64,000 nt of DNA from Rhabditoides inermis (taxonomy: Eukaryota > Nematoda > Chromadorea > Rhabditida > Rhabditidae): contig CAWZYM010000065.1 in assembly GCA_963966185.1 (NCBI GenBank), positions 118,501 through 182,500 on the forward strand, written 5' to 3'. Each line of letters starts with the position of its first letter. Position 1 is the stretch's first letter. This document shows, piece by piece, positions 31,026 to 42,600 of the stretch. A model generated the notes under the pieces. The model made no database searches and was not told where the DNA came from. It saw nothing but the letters and a program-made list of their open reading frames with translations. The position numbers and the translations under genes are program-made.

Positions 31026-32750
31026 CACCTGTTGGTGATGGCCATCTGCATATGGATGGCTCCTCCGCGTCTCACCCACGTCCCCTCCACCTGCATTCCC
31101 TTCGCTTTGCTCGCATCTAGCCACGTCTGCATCGGCGCCTGGTATCCACCCGGAGCACCGCCTACCGATGCTCCGCCCAGTCCACCGAACATGTCATTGA
31201 GACCCGACATGCCAGCAAGAGGCGCGGGAGCAGCTGCCCCCAGGCCGAAGTCATCGAGGAGTGCTCCCCCTGGGATGGCGGGAGGGGCGGGAGGGGCGGG
31301 GGCGAGAGGGGCGGGGGCGCCGGACGGGCCCATGCCCAGCAGGTCGTCGAGTGCGCCCATCGAGGCGGCGGGCGCGGCCAACGCTGGCTGGGCGGCGTGC
31401 GGCTGCTGGCCGACGGCCGGCCCTCCCATGTCCAGAGACAGCAGGTCGGCGATCAGCGAGTCTTGGTTGGGGATGACAGTCGGGGCGGGCGCCGCCACAG
31501 GCACACCGGCACAAGACGCATCCACCACACAAGACGCGCCACTCAAACAAATGCAATGCTATCGTGTGTTCCAATCGACCACTCACTTGTTGACAGCAGG
31601 AACGATTCCACGCAGCGGCTGCCTGGCTGTGTCGACAAACGCCGTCGGAGGCTTGTGGTAGACGGAGGCTAGCGAGCCGATGTGTGCGACGAGCTGGTCG
31701 AGGAGGGACGGCTCGAGCAGGTCCGTCTCCTCCGAGATGAGAGGCTTCTCGGCAAGCACCACCTGCTTGGCGGCGGCAGGGTCGGCCGACAGCAGGCGCC
31801 AGTAGATGTAGCTGCAATGCCGCTATGCCCTTCCTTCTCCTCCCTTCCCCCTCTCCCACTCACCCCCTGTCTCGCAGGTCTGGGTTGTCGCTGTCCTGGG
31901 TTGCCAGGGCGAGCACCCTCTGCACCAGCTGCTGCGTGTCCGTCGGCCGCTTCAGGAACAGCTTCACCACAGACGTCAGCAGCTGCAGCTGCACCTGAAA
32001 CACCAACCGGTGAGGGGGCGGGGCCAGGGAGGGCGGGGCTCCCGTACTCGCCTGCGTGTTCTCGTCGTGGAATCCGTCGACAAACGACTCGAGCAGTTCG
32101 TCTGCGTTGTCGATCCTCTCCGCGTATTCTCCAATGATCCAGATCATAGAAGCACGCGCCTGGAAAAAGGCCATTCAACCACTGATCGTGGTTCATCCAT
32201 TTCTCTGCTCCTCTGCTCCTCCTCCTGCTCCCCTGCTCCTCCTCTTCCTTCCACCCACCTCCGGTTCGTCGAGAGTGTCGAGGTTCTCACAGAGAGTGGA
32301 GATGATCGACTCGTATCTGTTGGGGTACTTGCGGAATATGTCCTTGATCACCACCACAGCCTCCTGCACCACGTAGTTCACCTGAAACACACCCCTCCTT
32401 TTCATCTCCCATCGCTTCATTTGTTAGCAGTCTCTTCGATACTCAATTGGCAGATAACCCGGCTACCGTCTGGGAGTGAACGTTTCGATGAGATTGCGAA
32501 GCCTGCCCTATTCCCATTGAGGGCGGCGCGCAGCGCCGCCCGTTTGTCTTGATCTTTGACGCGCGCAGCGCGTCACCCCCAAGTCATACTCAATTTCCTC
32601 TATCCCAATACGATATACTCCATAGTATGTGTTTTTTTGTTAGAATATTATTTGACAAGACTTATGAGTATGATACAAGAAATAAATATCGGTTGCGGCT
32701 TCCAAAATATCCAAAACAACTTTTCGCTCATTCTGCCACTAAACGTGTTT

Positions 32751-32798
<48 letters not shown>

Positions 32799-35700
32799 AT
32801 CACGTAAGCTCCGCCCACTGCACTCTGCGCTCATTGGTCGCTCGGCCCACTGTCAGTGCAATCTGATTGGCCAAACGCTCATGCCCCGCCTCTCGCTCAG
32901 TCACTCTCACATCCTGGCCTCTTGGCTCTCTCACGAGCGTACGCTCTCTGCGCGCTCTCTCTTCTTCCAGCCGAGCATGCCCCGCTTTTCGATCAGCCAC
33001 TCTCTTTCTCTCTCTGACCTCTGATTCTCTCACTCGCGCACGCTCTCTGCGCGCGCTCTCTTTCTCGTGCGAGCCGGAATGGGCAGCCGGCCTGAAATCA
33101 AATGGATCGATCGGTGAGGAGAGGGCGAGTGAGAGCGCTCGGCAGTTAAAGAACGTGCGAATAGCGGAAGAGCAGAGCAGTGCGGGTGAGGTTGCTTTGA
33201 TCTCTGTGCCACAACTTCCCAATTTTAACAGTAATACTACCATTAACATAATATAATAAGGAAGATCAGTTTAACGCACTCGGCTCTGCAATTACAATTC
33301 ATGACCGAGGTTTCAGTGCACTGACTACAGAGTGCGGGTGGGGTGCGGGTGGGGCGCGGGTGAGCTGCGGGTGGGGTGCAGGTGGGGCGCGGGCCGCCAA
33401 CTAGTCGTCAGCCACCCGCATCCCACCCTCGCCCCACCCGCGCCTCACCCGCACTCTGTAGTCATTGTGGCTCAAAATCTAATGTAGGTATAGTCGGATT
33501 GGATCCTATATGCCATCCGTGATATTTCACATGTTGTGCAGTTTTGTGCAACACAACATGTATGTCATCGAATATCCAAAACGCTTCCATTAGTAGGAAT
33601 CGAATTCGTGGACAAGCCGCAGCGATTGTGCGCTGGCGGCGCACACTACCACTGCGCCATTGAGGCTCATACTGAGAGGTCATTGAATTTCGCAGATATG
33701 TTTGCTCGTTATCTCTCATCATTGTACACTGAAGAGGCCAGTGGAGCTAAATGAGCTCTCTCTTCGATCTTTTAACCACTGCCTCTATGGCGCAGTGGTA
33801 GTGTGCGCCGCCAGCGCACATACATCACAGGTGTCGAGAATGGTATCATGTAACTATGCGTTTTTCAGTGTTGAATGTGTATTGCGTTTTCACTGATCAA
33901 GCCTAGCGAAAGAGCGAGAGATGCTAGAGAGCATGGGAAATTGAGAGACGCAGATCCGTATGTGAGGGAAATAGCGCGCGATAGTGAGAGAGTGCGCGGG
34001 AAAGTTAGACGGTGAGAGTGTGGGCGCTGGCGGCTGTGAGAAAAGAGCGATAATGGGCCAAAACGCATCCTTGAAAATGCTTGAAGATGAAAATCCCGTT
34101 CATAAGTAACAATTTCCTTTTACATAATCGACCCTCCTGAGTAAAAGGAAATTGTTACTTTCAAACGGGAAATTCATTTTCATGGAGTTTGAGGGGTGCC
34201 CAAAATCCCATTATCGCTCAAATATCACGGGTCAGAAAAATCGATTTTTCTGGTCGCGAATGGGTGCGTTTTTCGGCTACCAGCAGTCGGGTGCGTTTTT
34301 GAGCAAATTTCGCCATTATCAGAGTCCTGTTATGTATGCCAGCGCACAATCGCTGCGGCTTGTCCACGGGTTCGATTCCTACTAATGGAAGCGTTTTGGA
34401 TATTTGATGACATACATGTTGTGTTGCACAAAACTGCACAACATGTGAAATGTCACGGATGGCATATAGGATATAATCCGACTATATGTGCTAAAATTAA
34501 ATGATTCTAAAAGCAACATTCGAATTCATTTACAAACATTCGCAAAACATTCGCAAAACAAACAGGCAGATATGAAGATCGAACGCGCCTGGTTAGTACC
34601 AGTACGCCCTCACACTGCCACTTGAGCTATTCCACATCATGATGAAATTTCTTTGAGAATATGGGGTGGCTAGCGCAGTGGATGTGCGCGCTGCTATCAT
34701 GCGGTCCCGAGTTCAATCCTCTCGGCGGCCAATGATGTACCGCTAGTCACGGTGGAGTGACGACCACCTTCACAACTTTCGTGAGCCTCTAGTCAGAAGT
34801 CTGTGACGTCATCTGATCCAAATTTATTGCATTAATTGATGGACCCTTGTATACAGCTAGCGATTTGTACTCGAGAGCCTTAGGTCAGTCCTCTTATTGG
34901 CTAGGTTGTATAACTTGAAACTGCTGATAAACAAACTTAACGGTACATGCACTCGTGATATTACATGATAACTAGTGAAGATCGGCTAGTTTACTCGTAG
35001 TAGAATTTCATTTCGATTAGCTAGTAACTTGCTAGGTAATGGAACTGCTTAGGAGATGAAGGGAAGAAGAGAGAAATTTGTAACGTGTGTAGCGCGCGTC
35101 AATGAGCGACCGGCAGACGCGTGAGCGATTCGACCAAGCTATTTCGAAGGTTTCTAATTTAGATACATTCGTATATAACACAACATTGTTCGGCAACACA
35201 TGATCTATCAGTTTCAAAAAACCGGGAATCACAGAAACTATTTTATAATTTGAAACCGGTGAATATTACTATGTAGATGTGGTAGTGTTGTATAAGTTAT
35301 TTGTATTTTCAATCATGACATTCTGACTAGTGAGTTTGTAATATGTATGTTTTATTTTCGTAATTCACCAATGTAAAAAAAATTTCTTCGAAATTTGAGA
35401 AAAGGACATCCATTCTCTTTCGAAAAGTACGTAAGTAAAGAGAAGAGGTTTGTCTGGATCTGATTCAACAAAAGCACATGCATAAAATCTCTTTGCAGCT
35501 GACTAAAATATCAAAACAAACCTGCTCTTTCGAATCACTCTAAAATGTGTTTTTAAACATTAAAAATATATGATCTAAGGTGACTGTGAAATAGGCCAAA
35601 TTTTTATTATTATAGTTCACTGTAAATAAATTATTATAATGCATAATATTTATGTTCTATTTTCATAAATTCGAAAGAGCAGGTTTGTTTTGATATTTTA

Positions 35701-38520
35701 GTCAGCTGCAAAGAGATTTTATGCATGTGCTTTTGTTGAATCAGATCCAGACAAACCTCTTCTCTTTACTTACGTACTTTTCGAAAGAGAATCTTCCAAC
35801 CTTAGTTTGGATGAGCTCCAGAAGAGTGGCAACGCATCTCTCCGAAGACTGCTCCACTTTGATGGCACATCGTCCGATAGCACGCACCGACTTGCGCACA
35901 AAGTCTACGTCAACCTCCGTAGCGTACCTGCAACAACAAATCACATGACCGTCACCAAACACTATTCAAAACAGATGACTGACTCTTTGAGCTCGGAGAG
36001 GACCTGGGCGATGTTGCTCTGCTGGGCGAGGCGGATCATGATGTCCAGCTTCTCCATCTTCACGTAGATAGGGTCGTTATACTTGACAAAGAACACCTGA
36101 ACAAACTTGTTGTCCCCACTGCTGCAATGTTTCCTCCGTTTCGCTGCTCCGCAACTATGCATTTCCACAACACCGTTCCTCATGTGTCCTTCCGCCTCCT
36201 TCCTTCCACTCCTCACACTCACCTTCATCTCATGCTTGAGGATATCGGGTCTCTTCTGCACGATGAGATTGATGTTCCTAAGTGCGACATACTGGATCTC
36301 AGGCTCCGCAGACAGCAGAGTCACCATCGGAGGCGCCAGTTTCTTCGTCAACTGCGCCATGAAATCCGCGTCGTTCGGAAGCATGTCCACAAGCTTCATC
36401 AGAACCTCAAAAAAAATATGTATTTCATTATCAAATTATATATCATCAATATCAACATCAATCGCAATCAATCAATGCCGACTTTGACGGTGCTGAGGAC
36501 GACGGCGGCATTGGCGTGGGCGAGTCGGGGGGTGATCCTCTCACACATATTCTGCGCCTCCCGCTCGTCCTTGGGCTGGTAGCCAGCCAACGCATCCAGG
36601 ATGAACACCTGCACACAGAGGGGTGAGTGAGTGAGTGAGAGAGAGGGGGGAGAGGGAGAGAGAGGGAGGGAGAGAGAGGGAGGGAGAGGGAGGGAGAGGG
36701 AGGGAGAGGGAGGAGGGAGAGGGAGGGAGAGGGAGGGAGAGGGAGGGAGAGGGAGGGAGGGAGAGGGAGGGAGAGGGAGGCAGAGGGAGATGGGAGAGAG
36801 GGAGAGGGAGAGGGAGAGGGAGAGGGAGAGGGAGAGGGAGAGGGAGAGGGAGAGGGAGTGGGAGAGGGAGAGGGAGAGGGAGAGGGAGAGGGAGAGGGAG
36901 AGGGAGAGGGAGAGGGAGAGGGAGAGGGAGAGGGAGAGGGAGAGGGAGAGGGAGAGGGAGAGGGAGAGGGAGGGAGAGGGAGGGAGAGGAGGCAGAGGGA
37001 GGCAGAGGGAGGCAGAGGGAGATGGGAGAGAGAGAGAAAGAGAGGGAGAGGGAGAGGGAGAGGGAGAGGGAGAGGGAGAGGGAGAGGGAGAGGGAGAGGG
37101 AGAGGGAGAGGGAGAGGGAGAGGGAGAGGGAGAGGGAGAGGGAGAGGGAGAGGGAGAGGGAGGGAGGGAGAGGAAGGGAGAGGGAGGCAGAGGGAGATGG
37201 GAGAGAGAGAAAGAGAGGGAGAGGGAGAGGGAGAGGGAGAGGGAGAGGGAGAGGGAGAGGGAGAGGGAGAGGGAGAGGGAGGCAGAGGCAGAGGCAGAGG
37301 CAGAGGCAGAGGCAGAGGCAGAGGCAGAGGCAGAGGCAGAGGCAGAGGCAGAGGCAGAGGCAGAGGCAGAGGCAGAGGCAGAGGCAGAGGCAGAGGCAGA
37401 GGCAGAGGCAGAGGCAGAGAGAGGAAAAGAAGCCGACCTGTCCCCATTCGGTGCACTCGTTGAGGGCAGTGAGCAGCTTGTTCACCATCTGCGAGTTGAC
37501 CTGTAATGCATTGCTTCGTCTTCCCCTTCTGGATCGTCTGTTCTCACCTCTATAAGAGGCCTCTGCTCGTTGATTTCTGTGAGTGCAGCCACAGCGTTCG
37601 CCACTACCATCGGGTTCGCATCCGACAGCAGCTCGTTAAGAAGCTCCAGGAAACCTACAACACCCAATCACATACCCTCCTCTCCCCCCCCCCTCTCTCA
37701 CCCTGCTCCTCGACCAGCTGCGGGTTCATGTCGTGCAGCTTGGCCACGCACACGGCCGCTGTCTTGCGCACGTACGGGTCCTCGTCCTCAAATAATGCAA
37801 CCAATACATCCATACACATACGGTACTTTCCCTTTCCACGCACCTTCATACACTTCCTCAGAGGCTCACACAGGTACTCAGTGATCTTCTCAACTCGAAT
37901 GCATCCCATTGTGCGAACTGCGAGCGCGCGAATCAAAGGGTTCGGATCGCCACAGTCCTGCAATCAATCAATCGTCACTACTCACTCAACAAAACGTGCT
38001 AGTGGTAATCGATCAATCTATAATTCCCACCTTGACAAACGTGTTAACAGCCATAATGGCCAGCTCGGGTTGACTTTTGGCGTAGTTCATCAGATACAAG
38101 TACACCAGCTGAAACACGAATTAATCAATAATGGTCCATATCAATCAATTCCAGCGCAGTGTCAATCGATACTTAAACGCGTAATCCATATAAATAATTA
38201 CCGGACCTTCTTCAATTCCACGTTATCAGTCTGCATGCAGTTGATCACATCCGGGAACAGAGCACTGAAAATAGACAATAAACGCACTGACACTAGTCAC
38301 CAGACTGCACACGCTACACACCTAACGTCCTTTCCGACCGTCATCGAAGCAATCACTTTCTTCACCGCCTCCCTCTTCTTCTCCTTTTTATCGCTATTCA
38401 GCTCCGTTTTCAACTCGAAGATCTCACCTGCAATCAAGCAATAACAGTCAATGAAATCAATAAAACAGTGGTGAATCACCAACCCTTCTTGGTGGTAGTG
38501 AAGTACTTCGAGTCGGTCAT
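27647..38520 (-). CDS. apb-1: Beta-adaptin, large subunit of AP-1/AP-2 clathrin adaptor
   Basis: The protein starts [13 protein letters not shown] at 38520, typical of beta-1/beta-2 adaptin. The trunk follows over many exons: [20 protein letters not shown] (near 37,950), [45 protein letters not shown] (35801), [20 protein letters not shown] (32,382), [15 protein letters not shown]. The hinge is rich in Ala, Pro and Gly and has a clathrin box LLSLD (near 31,440). The appendage runs from about 31,170 to the stop at 27647 ([35 protein letters not shown]). Role: cargo sorting and clathrin recruitment at the trans-Golgi and plasma membrane. The gene is swollen to 10.9 kb by a satellite intron, a 3.3-kb transposon intron and a 2.5-kb intron that contains a G-alpha gene on the other strand. 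Worms usually use one beta subunit for both complexes. Confidence 0.93.
28781..30432 (+). CDS. Divergent heterotrimeric G-protein alpha subunit, nested in beta-adaptin intron
   Basis: About 390 residues in ten exons. MGC at the N-terminus fits myristoylation/palmitoylation. Motifs: P-loop [10 protein letters not shown] (the usual Glu is replaced), switch I REATTG keeps the catalytic Arg and Thr, switch [11 protein letters not shown] keeps the catalytic Gln, NKQD (FLNKQD) and TCAVDT (family TCAT). The helical domain is recognisable (exon 29,035-29,308). After switch II the normal R-x-x-W...F stretch is heavily changed, and the protein ends DFLFP, so the usual receptor-contacting tail with Cys at -4 is missing. 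It should bind GTP; receptor coupling is unclear. It lies wholly inside the intron between the appendage exons ending at 30,713 and starting at 28,218 of beta-adaptin, on the opposite strand. Divergent G-alpha proteins are common in nematodes, often chemosensory. Confidence 0.85.
33490..34483. mobile_element. Nested inverted-repeat element carrying tRNA-like arms
   Basis: This block is absent from copy 1 at the matching place (about 9,150). Its arms of about 170-190 bp are complementary: left from TATAGTCGGATTGGATCC, right ending ATAATCCGACTATA. Each arm includes a tRNA-like stretch; the left arm on the minus strand reads GGCGCAGTGGTAGTGTGCGC with box-B-like ATTCGATTCC, and the right arm GGGTTCGATTCC. 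A third tRNA-like start lies at about 33785 on the plus strand. A small hairpin (34100-34165, AAGGAAATTGTTACTT) is also present. Confidence 0.7.
35412..35792. repeat. Foldback end of composite element, copy 2
   Basis: Same foldback as 8107-8484. On the beta-adaptin (minus) strand its outer edge reads ATTCTCTTTCGAAAAGTAC followed by GTAAGT, a consensus-like splice donor 27 nt downstream of the annotated exon end. Confidence 0.85.
36620..37425 (+). repeat. Purine satellite: (GGGAGA)n then (GGCAGA)n
   Basis: About 800 bp of nearly pure purine hexamer repeats: GGGAGA with GGGA variants to 37,278, then about 25 copies of GGCAGA. It lies in an intron of beta-adaptin, whose coding strand is therefore pyrimidine-rich there. 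All six frames read as low-complexity peptides (Arg-Glu, Gly-Glu, Ser-Leu, Pro-Leu), which creates false 300-codon frames. Mirror symmetry in such tracts favours triplex DNA. Confidence 0.95.
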
Positions 38521-39696
38521 TTTTGACGGCTCTCTGACAATGAAACGTGGTAATCGATCAACCAATCTCACAATCAATACAAGAGAACTTATGTACACTA
38601 ATAAATACGAAGCTGTCCCAACCAAGCGAAGCGAGCAGATGCGCCTGTAAAAACACAAGTCACTATATCAATATACAATTTAAATGCACAATGGTAGATC
38701 GAAACATTGACAGCGTTGAAAGAGAATATCGACATGGGCATTTGGAAGTTGGATGGAAGAAGGGCAAACACACACGGGAGACACGGGAGACGCGAGACAA
38801 TCCGGGTCGATGCTGCGTTGGCCTTCCTCTCTCCACTGCGCACCCCCACCCCCGCCCGATACACCAACAGCGCGCAAGCACACATCCCACGTCTATCTCG
38901 CTTGGCTCGCTAAGGGAATCAAGTCATCCATGTGACGTTCTCCCCGGGAATCGCGCTCGCTTCATTGTTTCAGTACATTTTCTCTCTAGTGGGTTACAGG
39001 AATTATTTTGCCATTAACAGAACACAGATATTAAATCGTTCAAAAACGAAACATTTCCATAAAACCAACACAGGAGTACGATATTATGATCTTTATACTG
39101 TTTGCAACATATAAAATATATAATGAGAATACAAGTACAAATGGCCGAGCGTCCGACCCACTCTAATCTGACTATGAACCAAGTATCACGAAATGAGAAC
39201 ATACAATACATGTGATGATAGAATCAATCGATAAATCGATCTTCCCTCCGGCGAGAATGTTCTCTGGTCGGGACACAGGGTGGGAGTACAACAATGTGTG
39301 TGACAAATTCCTGAATATTCTCTTTCCAATTAACTCAATCTTGGGGATAAGAAGAGAGGAGAGGGTAGAGAGATAGAGAGAAGGGACATGCGAAGAGGAG
39401 GCGAGGGCCCTTCACTTATCACAAGGTAGCTTCAACGAACGGCGCCCCCTTCGCCTCTTGAACAATCGGGTAAGGAACGAGTCAACGAACGGGAGAGGGA
39501 CGCGATAATACAGCAACACAACAACATATATAAACACTCTGTGGACAGGAGAGGATATAGTCGAACGCCTCGGAAAAAGGAGTAGGGAGCGACGCCCGCA
39601 AATGCAAGACAGTCTCTTTGGATGAGTCGGACCGGGGTGAATGATGGAAGGAAACGGAAAGGAGCGAGATATGAGGTTGCTCACTGCTCACTCCTC
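38521..39696. other. Beta-adaptin upstream region and CREB 3' side
   Basis: No exon seen over 1.2 kb. It should hold the beta-adaptin promoter (adjacent to 38520) and the long 3' UTR of the CREB gene. No strong repeat. Confidence 0.45.
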
Positions 39697-42600
39697 TCAC
39701 AGCTCGCTTTTCTCTTTCCGGCAGTACAACTCCTTAAGTGTCTTCAGTTCTTCAATCAGTGCTTTGTTCTGGTTCTCCAGCACTGCCACCCTGTTTTCCA
39801 GACACTTCACGTACTCCTGAAAAGGCACACATGATTCGGTGTTGGTGAGTTCGCGTGATACATATACCTACTCTTCCCTCCCTCAATCACCCACCCTCAA
39901 TCATTCACACTCATCGCTTCCCACCAACACTATCATTATTGTACGATACAATTTTCAATGTGTAGAAGAAGAGAAATCATTCTCTCACGCCTTCCACAAT
40001 TTTCTCGTACAAATCATAGCGGTTTTTTCACCGGTGCAAATTACTTCTCTCCCGAGCCTGGGCTCTCTCGCTCTGGCCTTTGATCGATACAAGCATGCAA
40101 ATTTCTCTCCGCTCTCATCCCCACTCGCTCTCACCCGATTACCATATAATACACCTTCACTTCTATCCTTTCCTACTTCCTCAATAAGTGCTCATTCAAT
40201 CAGACTTAATCGTTAATATCCCCTTTCAACTTTCAAGAATGCGCATTCACTGCAAATGAACATGAACAATACAAATCCCGATTAATGAATCATCGTCACT
40301 GGGACAGGGTATTGCATTTAAAGTGATAATCATCTTTTTTTCGGTTTGTACGTGCCATGATCATTGATTTGAAACAGCACGTGCAGAAAACTAGGATTCT
40401 TCTCCCTCCACACATCTCCCGCTGTCTACCACTCAACGCCATAATCTCATACATAATCATCACTCTGCTAATCTCAATCATTCTCCACGCCAAGTCAAAA
40501 CAAACGTCGTGGGCAGTTGGCAGCCAACTGCCAACCGCCCACGACTCATTCCCTCCTCCCTCCCATTCAAATCCTTTTCCCTTTCCTTGATTCGCGCATA
40601 ACACCGAAATCAATACAAATAAACTGTGAGAAGCACACTAGTTCGCGCGGGACTCGCCTTCTTTTTCCTGCGGCACTCCTTGGCTGCTTCTCGGTTCTTG
40701 AGCAGCCGCACCTGTCTCTTCATCGATGTGTCGTCTCCCCCGAGACCCATTCCACTTGGACCGCCGCCTGGAGACGGAGACGAGTTGTATCCAGCTGACA
40801 TCATCGCCTGGTTCCAGTCTAAAAATCAATACACATTATTATTATTATTATTATTATTAGTAGTAGTAGTAGTAGTAGTATGAAACCACCCACATACAAG
40901 ATGAAGGCATAGTTACATACCGGAAACCGGACCAAGGAATATGCGAATAACGAACGATGCTCAACTCGACTCAATCAACTATTCTTCTCTCCCCCACCAT
41001 TCTCAAATGATTATCCACATAGATTTTATAATTCTCTATATCCGCTTTCGACATCTCCCTATTCTTCAATATCAATTACTGCCAAATTCATCGCCTCACA
41101 CAAACAAAAAGTAGTCAATGGTCGCATATTTCATCTCTTTCGTCTTGGAAACATCAGGCTTGTATGTTGCATGTCGCACATGGCTTGCGGGCTTGCTGCC
41201 ATGAGGTGGGGTGTTGATCCCCATATACGAGGTGTGTGATGTGAGATTGAGTCGCTTTCCACTGCTCACCCATTCAGAGTGGGTGGGCAGGGGGCATGCC
41301 TGCATAGAATATTCATCTCTCCATCCATGCAACCCTACCTGCTTGCATAAACAAGCAAATATAATTGAGACATTGAGGAAGTTCAAACATCTTTAGAATT
41401 TTCAATGAATGGCTGAACTTTCAAGTTTTTGTAGGATAGTTGTCGGTGTTGAGAACCGCGATTGGTGTCAATGTGCGATAGCGATAAGGAGTCGTGTTGA
41501 CGCATACCCATGCGTTTCCCGTTCCCATTACGACTTCCCCCTTGTCGCTGGTTGGCTGCCGTTCCGAGACTCTTATCTCATCGCTTCCATGTCAGAACTG
41601 ACTCCGACACACGCAAACCACAGCTGCCCATCCCATGCACGCAGCACATTTACACTCACCGATCAAATTTTGACCAGGCACACACGTTTCCAATATGCGC
41701 ATCGCAAACAATTTTGAAAACAACCACATTTCCCATGTCAACAATCTTTTGAAACATTATCAATACTTATTGTAAATTATGCGCCAATAGATAAAACTCA
41801 TAAGTCATAATTACTTTGTCGCTTCGATCACGACATCGCATGAAGCACAGCATCAACCGTATTCTTCTCCGTTCGAGACTAATCATACATTCCTTTCGTT
41901 CATTCCGTGAACACTGAAGTGCAAAACGGTAGGTAGCTTTTTTGTTGCTCAGTCAGTAGTAATCCTTTGCTCTTTGCTACTCTCAATTAACCACTACTTG
42001 CAAACAGTATCTCGTGCGTGTACATTCCCACCCCACACAAATCATGCACCTCAACTGAAACTATCATTCGTTCGTTGCTCATTCGTTTATCCCCCTCTCT
42101 GCCTAGGCTCGTTTATACTCCTGCGACAGTCGTTGCGACAATGCACAAAACATGTGAATATTGATTTATTTTTTTGTCGCAGCGACAAATGAGGATCAGC
42201 TCGTATTCATGCATTGCGACATGCAGTTGCTGCTGCGACAAAACTGTGGTAGGAGTAAAAACGCGCCTCCTGTCACCACCCACCGGCAGCTCCGGCGAAT
42301 GCGCCGCTCATATCGAGTGCGTGTTGCTGCTTGAGGTGTGCTGCCATGTCCACTCCGCTAGTCGAACCGGTCGGCGTCGACTGCTGAGACAACTCCTGTG
42401 ACGAAGTGGGAGTGAGCTGCTGCCGTTGAAACCTGCAACAATACAGTACATACATCCGCACATCCTCCGCTCCTTTCGACATTCAGATGTTATGACTCAC
42501 TGTGCCTGGGCAGCAGCAGAGATGGCAGCGGCCACATTGGCGTGGTTGAAGTCCAGTCCATGTGCACCGAGAATGTCCCCCCCGACTCCGTTGAGATGGA

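Larger units (their letters stand above)
32515..35792 (-). mobile_element. Composite element, copy 2 (intron of beta-adaptin)
   Basis: This is an inverted copy of 8107-10086. It shares the GC-rich end (32515-32580), the (GAC)n run (about 32755-32796), the GAGAGCGCG body, the hairpin (33322-33465), two tRNA-like modules (about 34565-34640 minus and 34663-34735 plus, e.g. GAGTTCAATCC) and the foldback (35412-35792). It is 1.3 kb longer, mainly because a terminal-inverted-repeat element of about 1 kb is nested at about 33490-34483. It lies on the same strand as beta-adaptin and begins 8 nt inside the intron, next to the exon ending LIQTK. No coding domain is seen. Confidence 0.8.

Noticed and set aside
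31032..31859. Long plus-strand (209 codons) and alternate minus-strand (202 codons) frames
   Set aside because: They overlap the Ala/Pro/Gly hinge exon of beta-adaptin; GC-rich hinge DNA keeps shadow frames open. The beta-adaptin frame fits the family and has the clathrin box.
34663..34735. Functional tRNA gene
   Set aside because: Boxes A and B are present but the acceptor and anticodon stems do not pair properly and the unit is part of a repeat. Treated as tRNA-like.
36458..37555. Several 200-330 codon open frames on both strands
   Set aside because: They are translations of the (GGGAGA)n/(GGCAGA)n satellite inside a beta-adaptin intron; compositions are two- to three-residue repeats.
37506..38444. 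312-codon plus-strand frame
   Set aside because: It is antisense to four beta-adaptin trunk exons and their introns, and has no recognisable domain.
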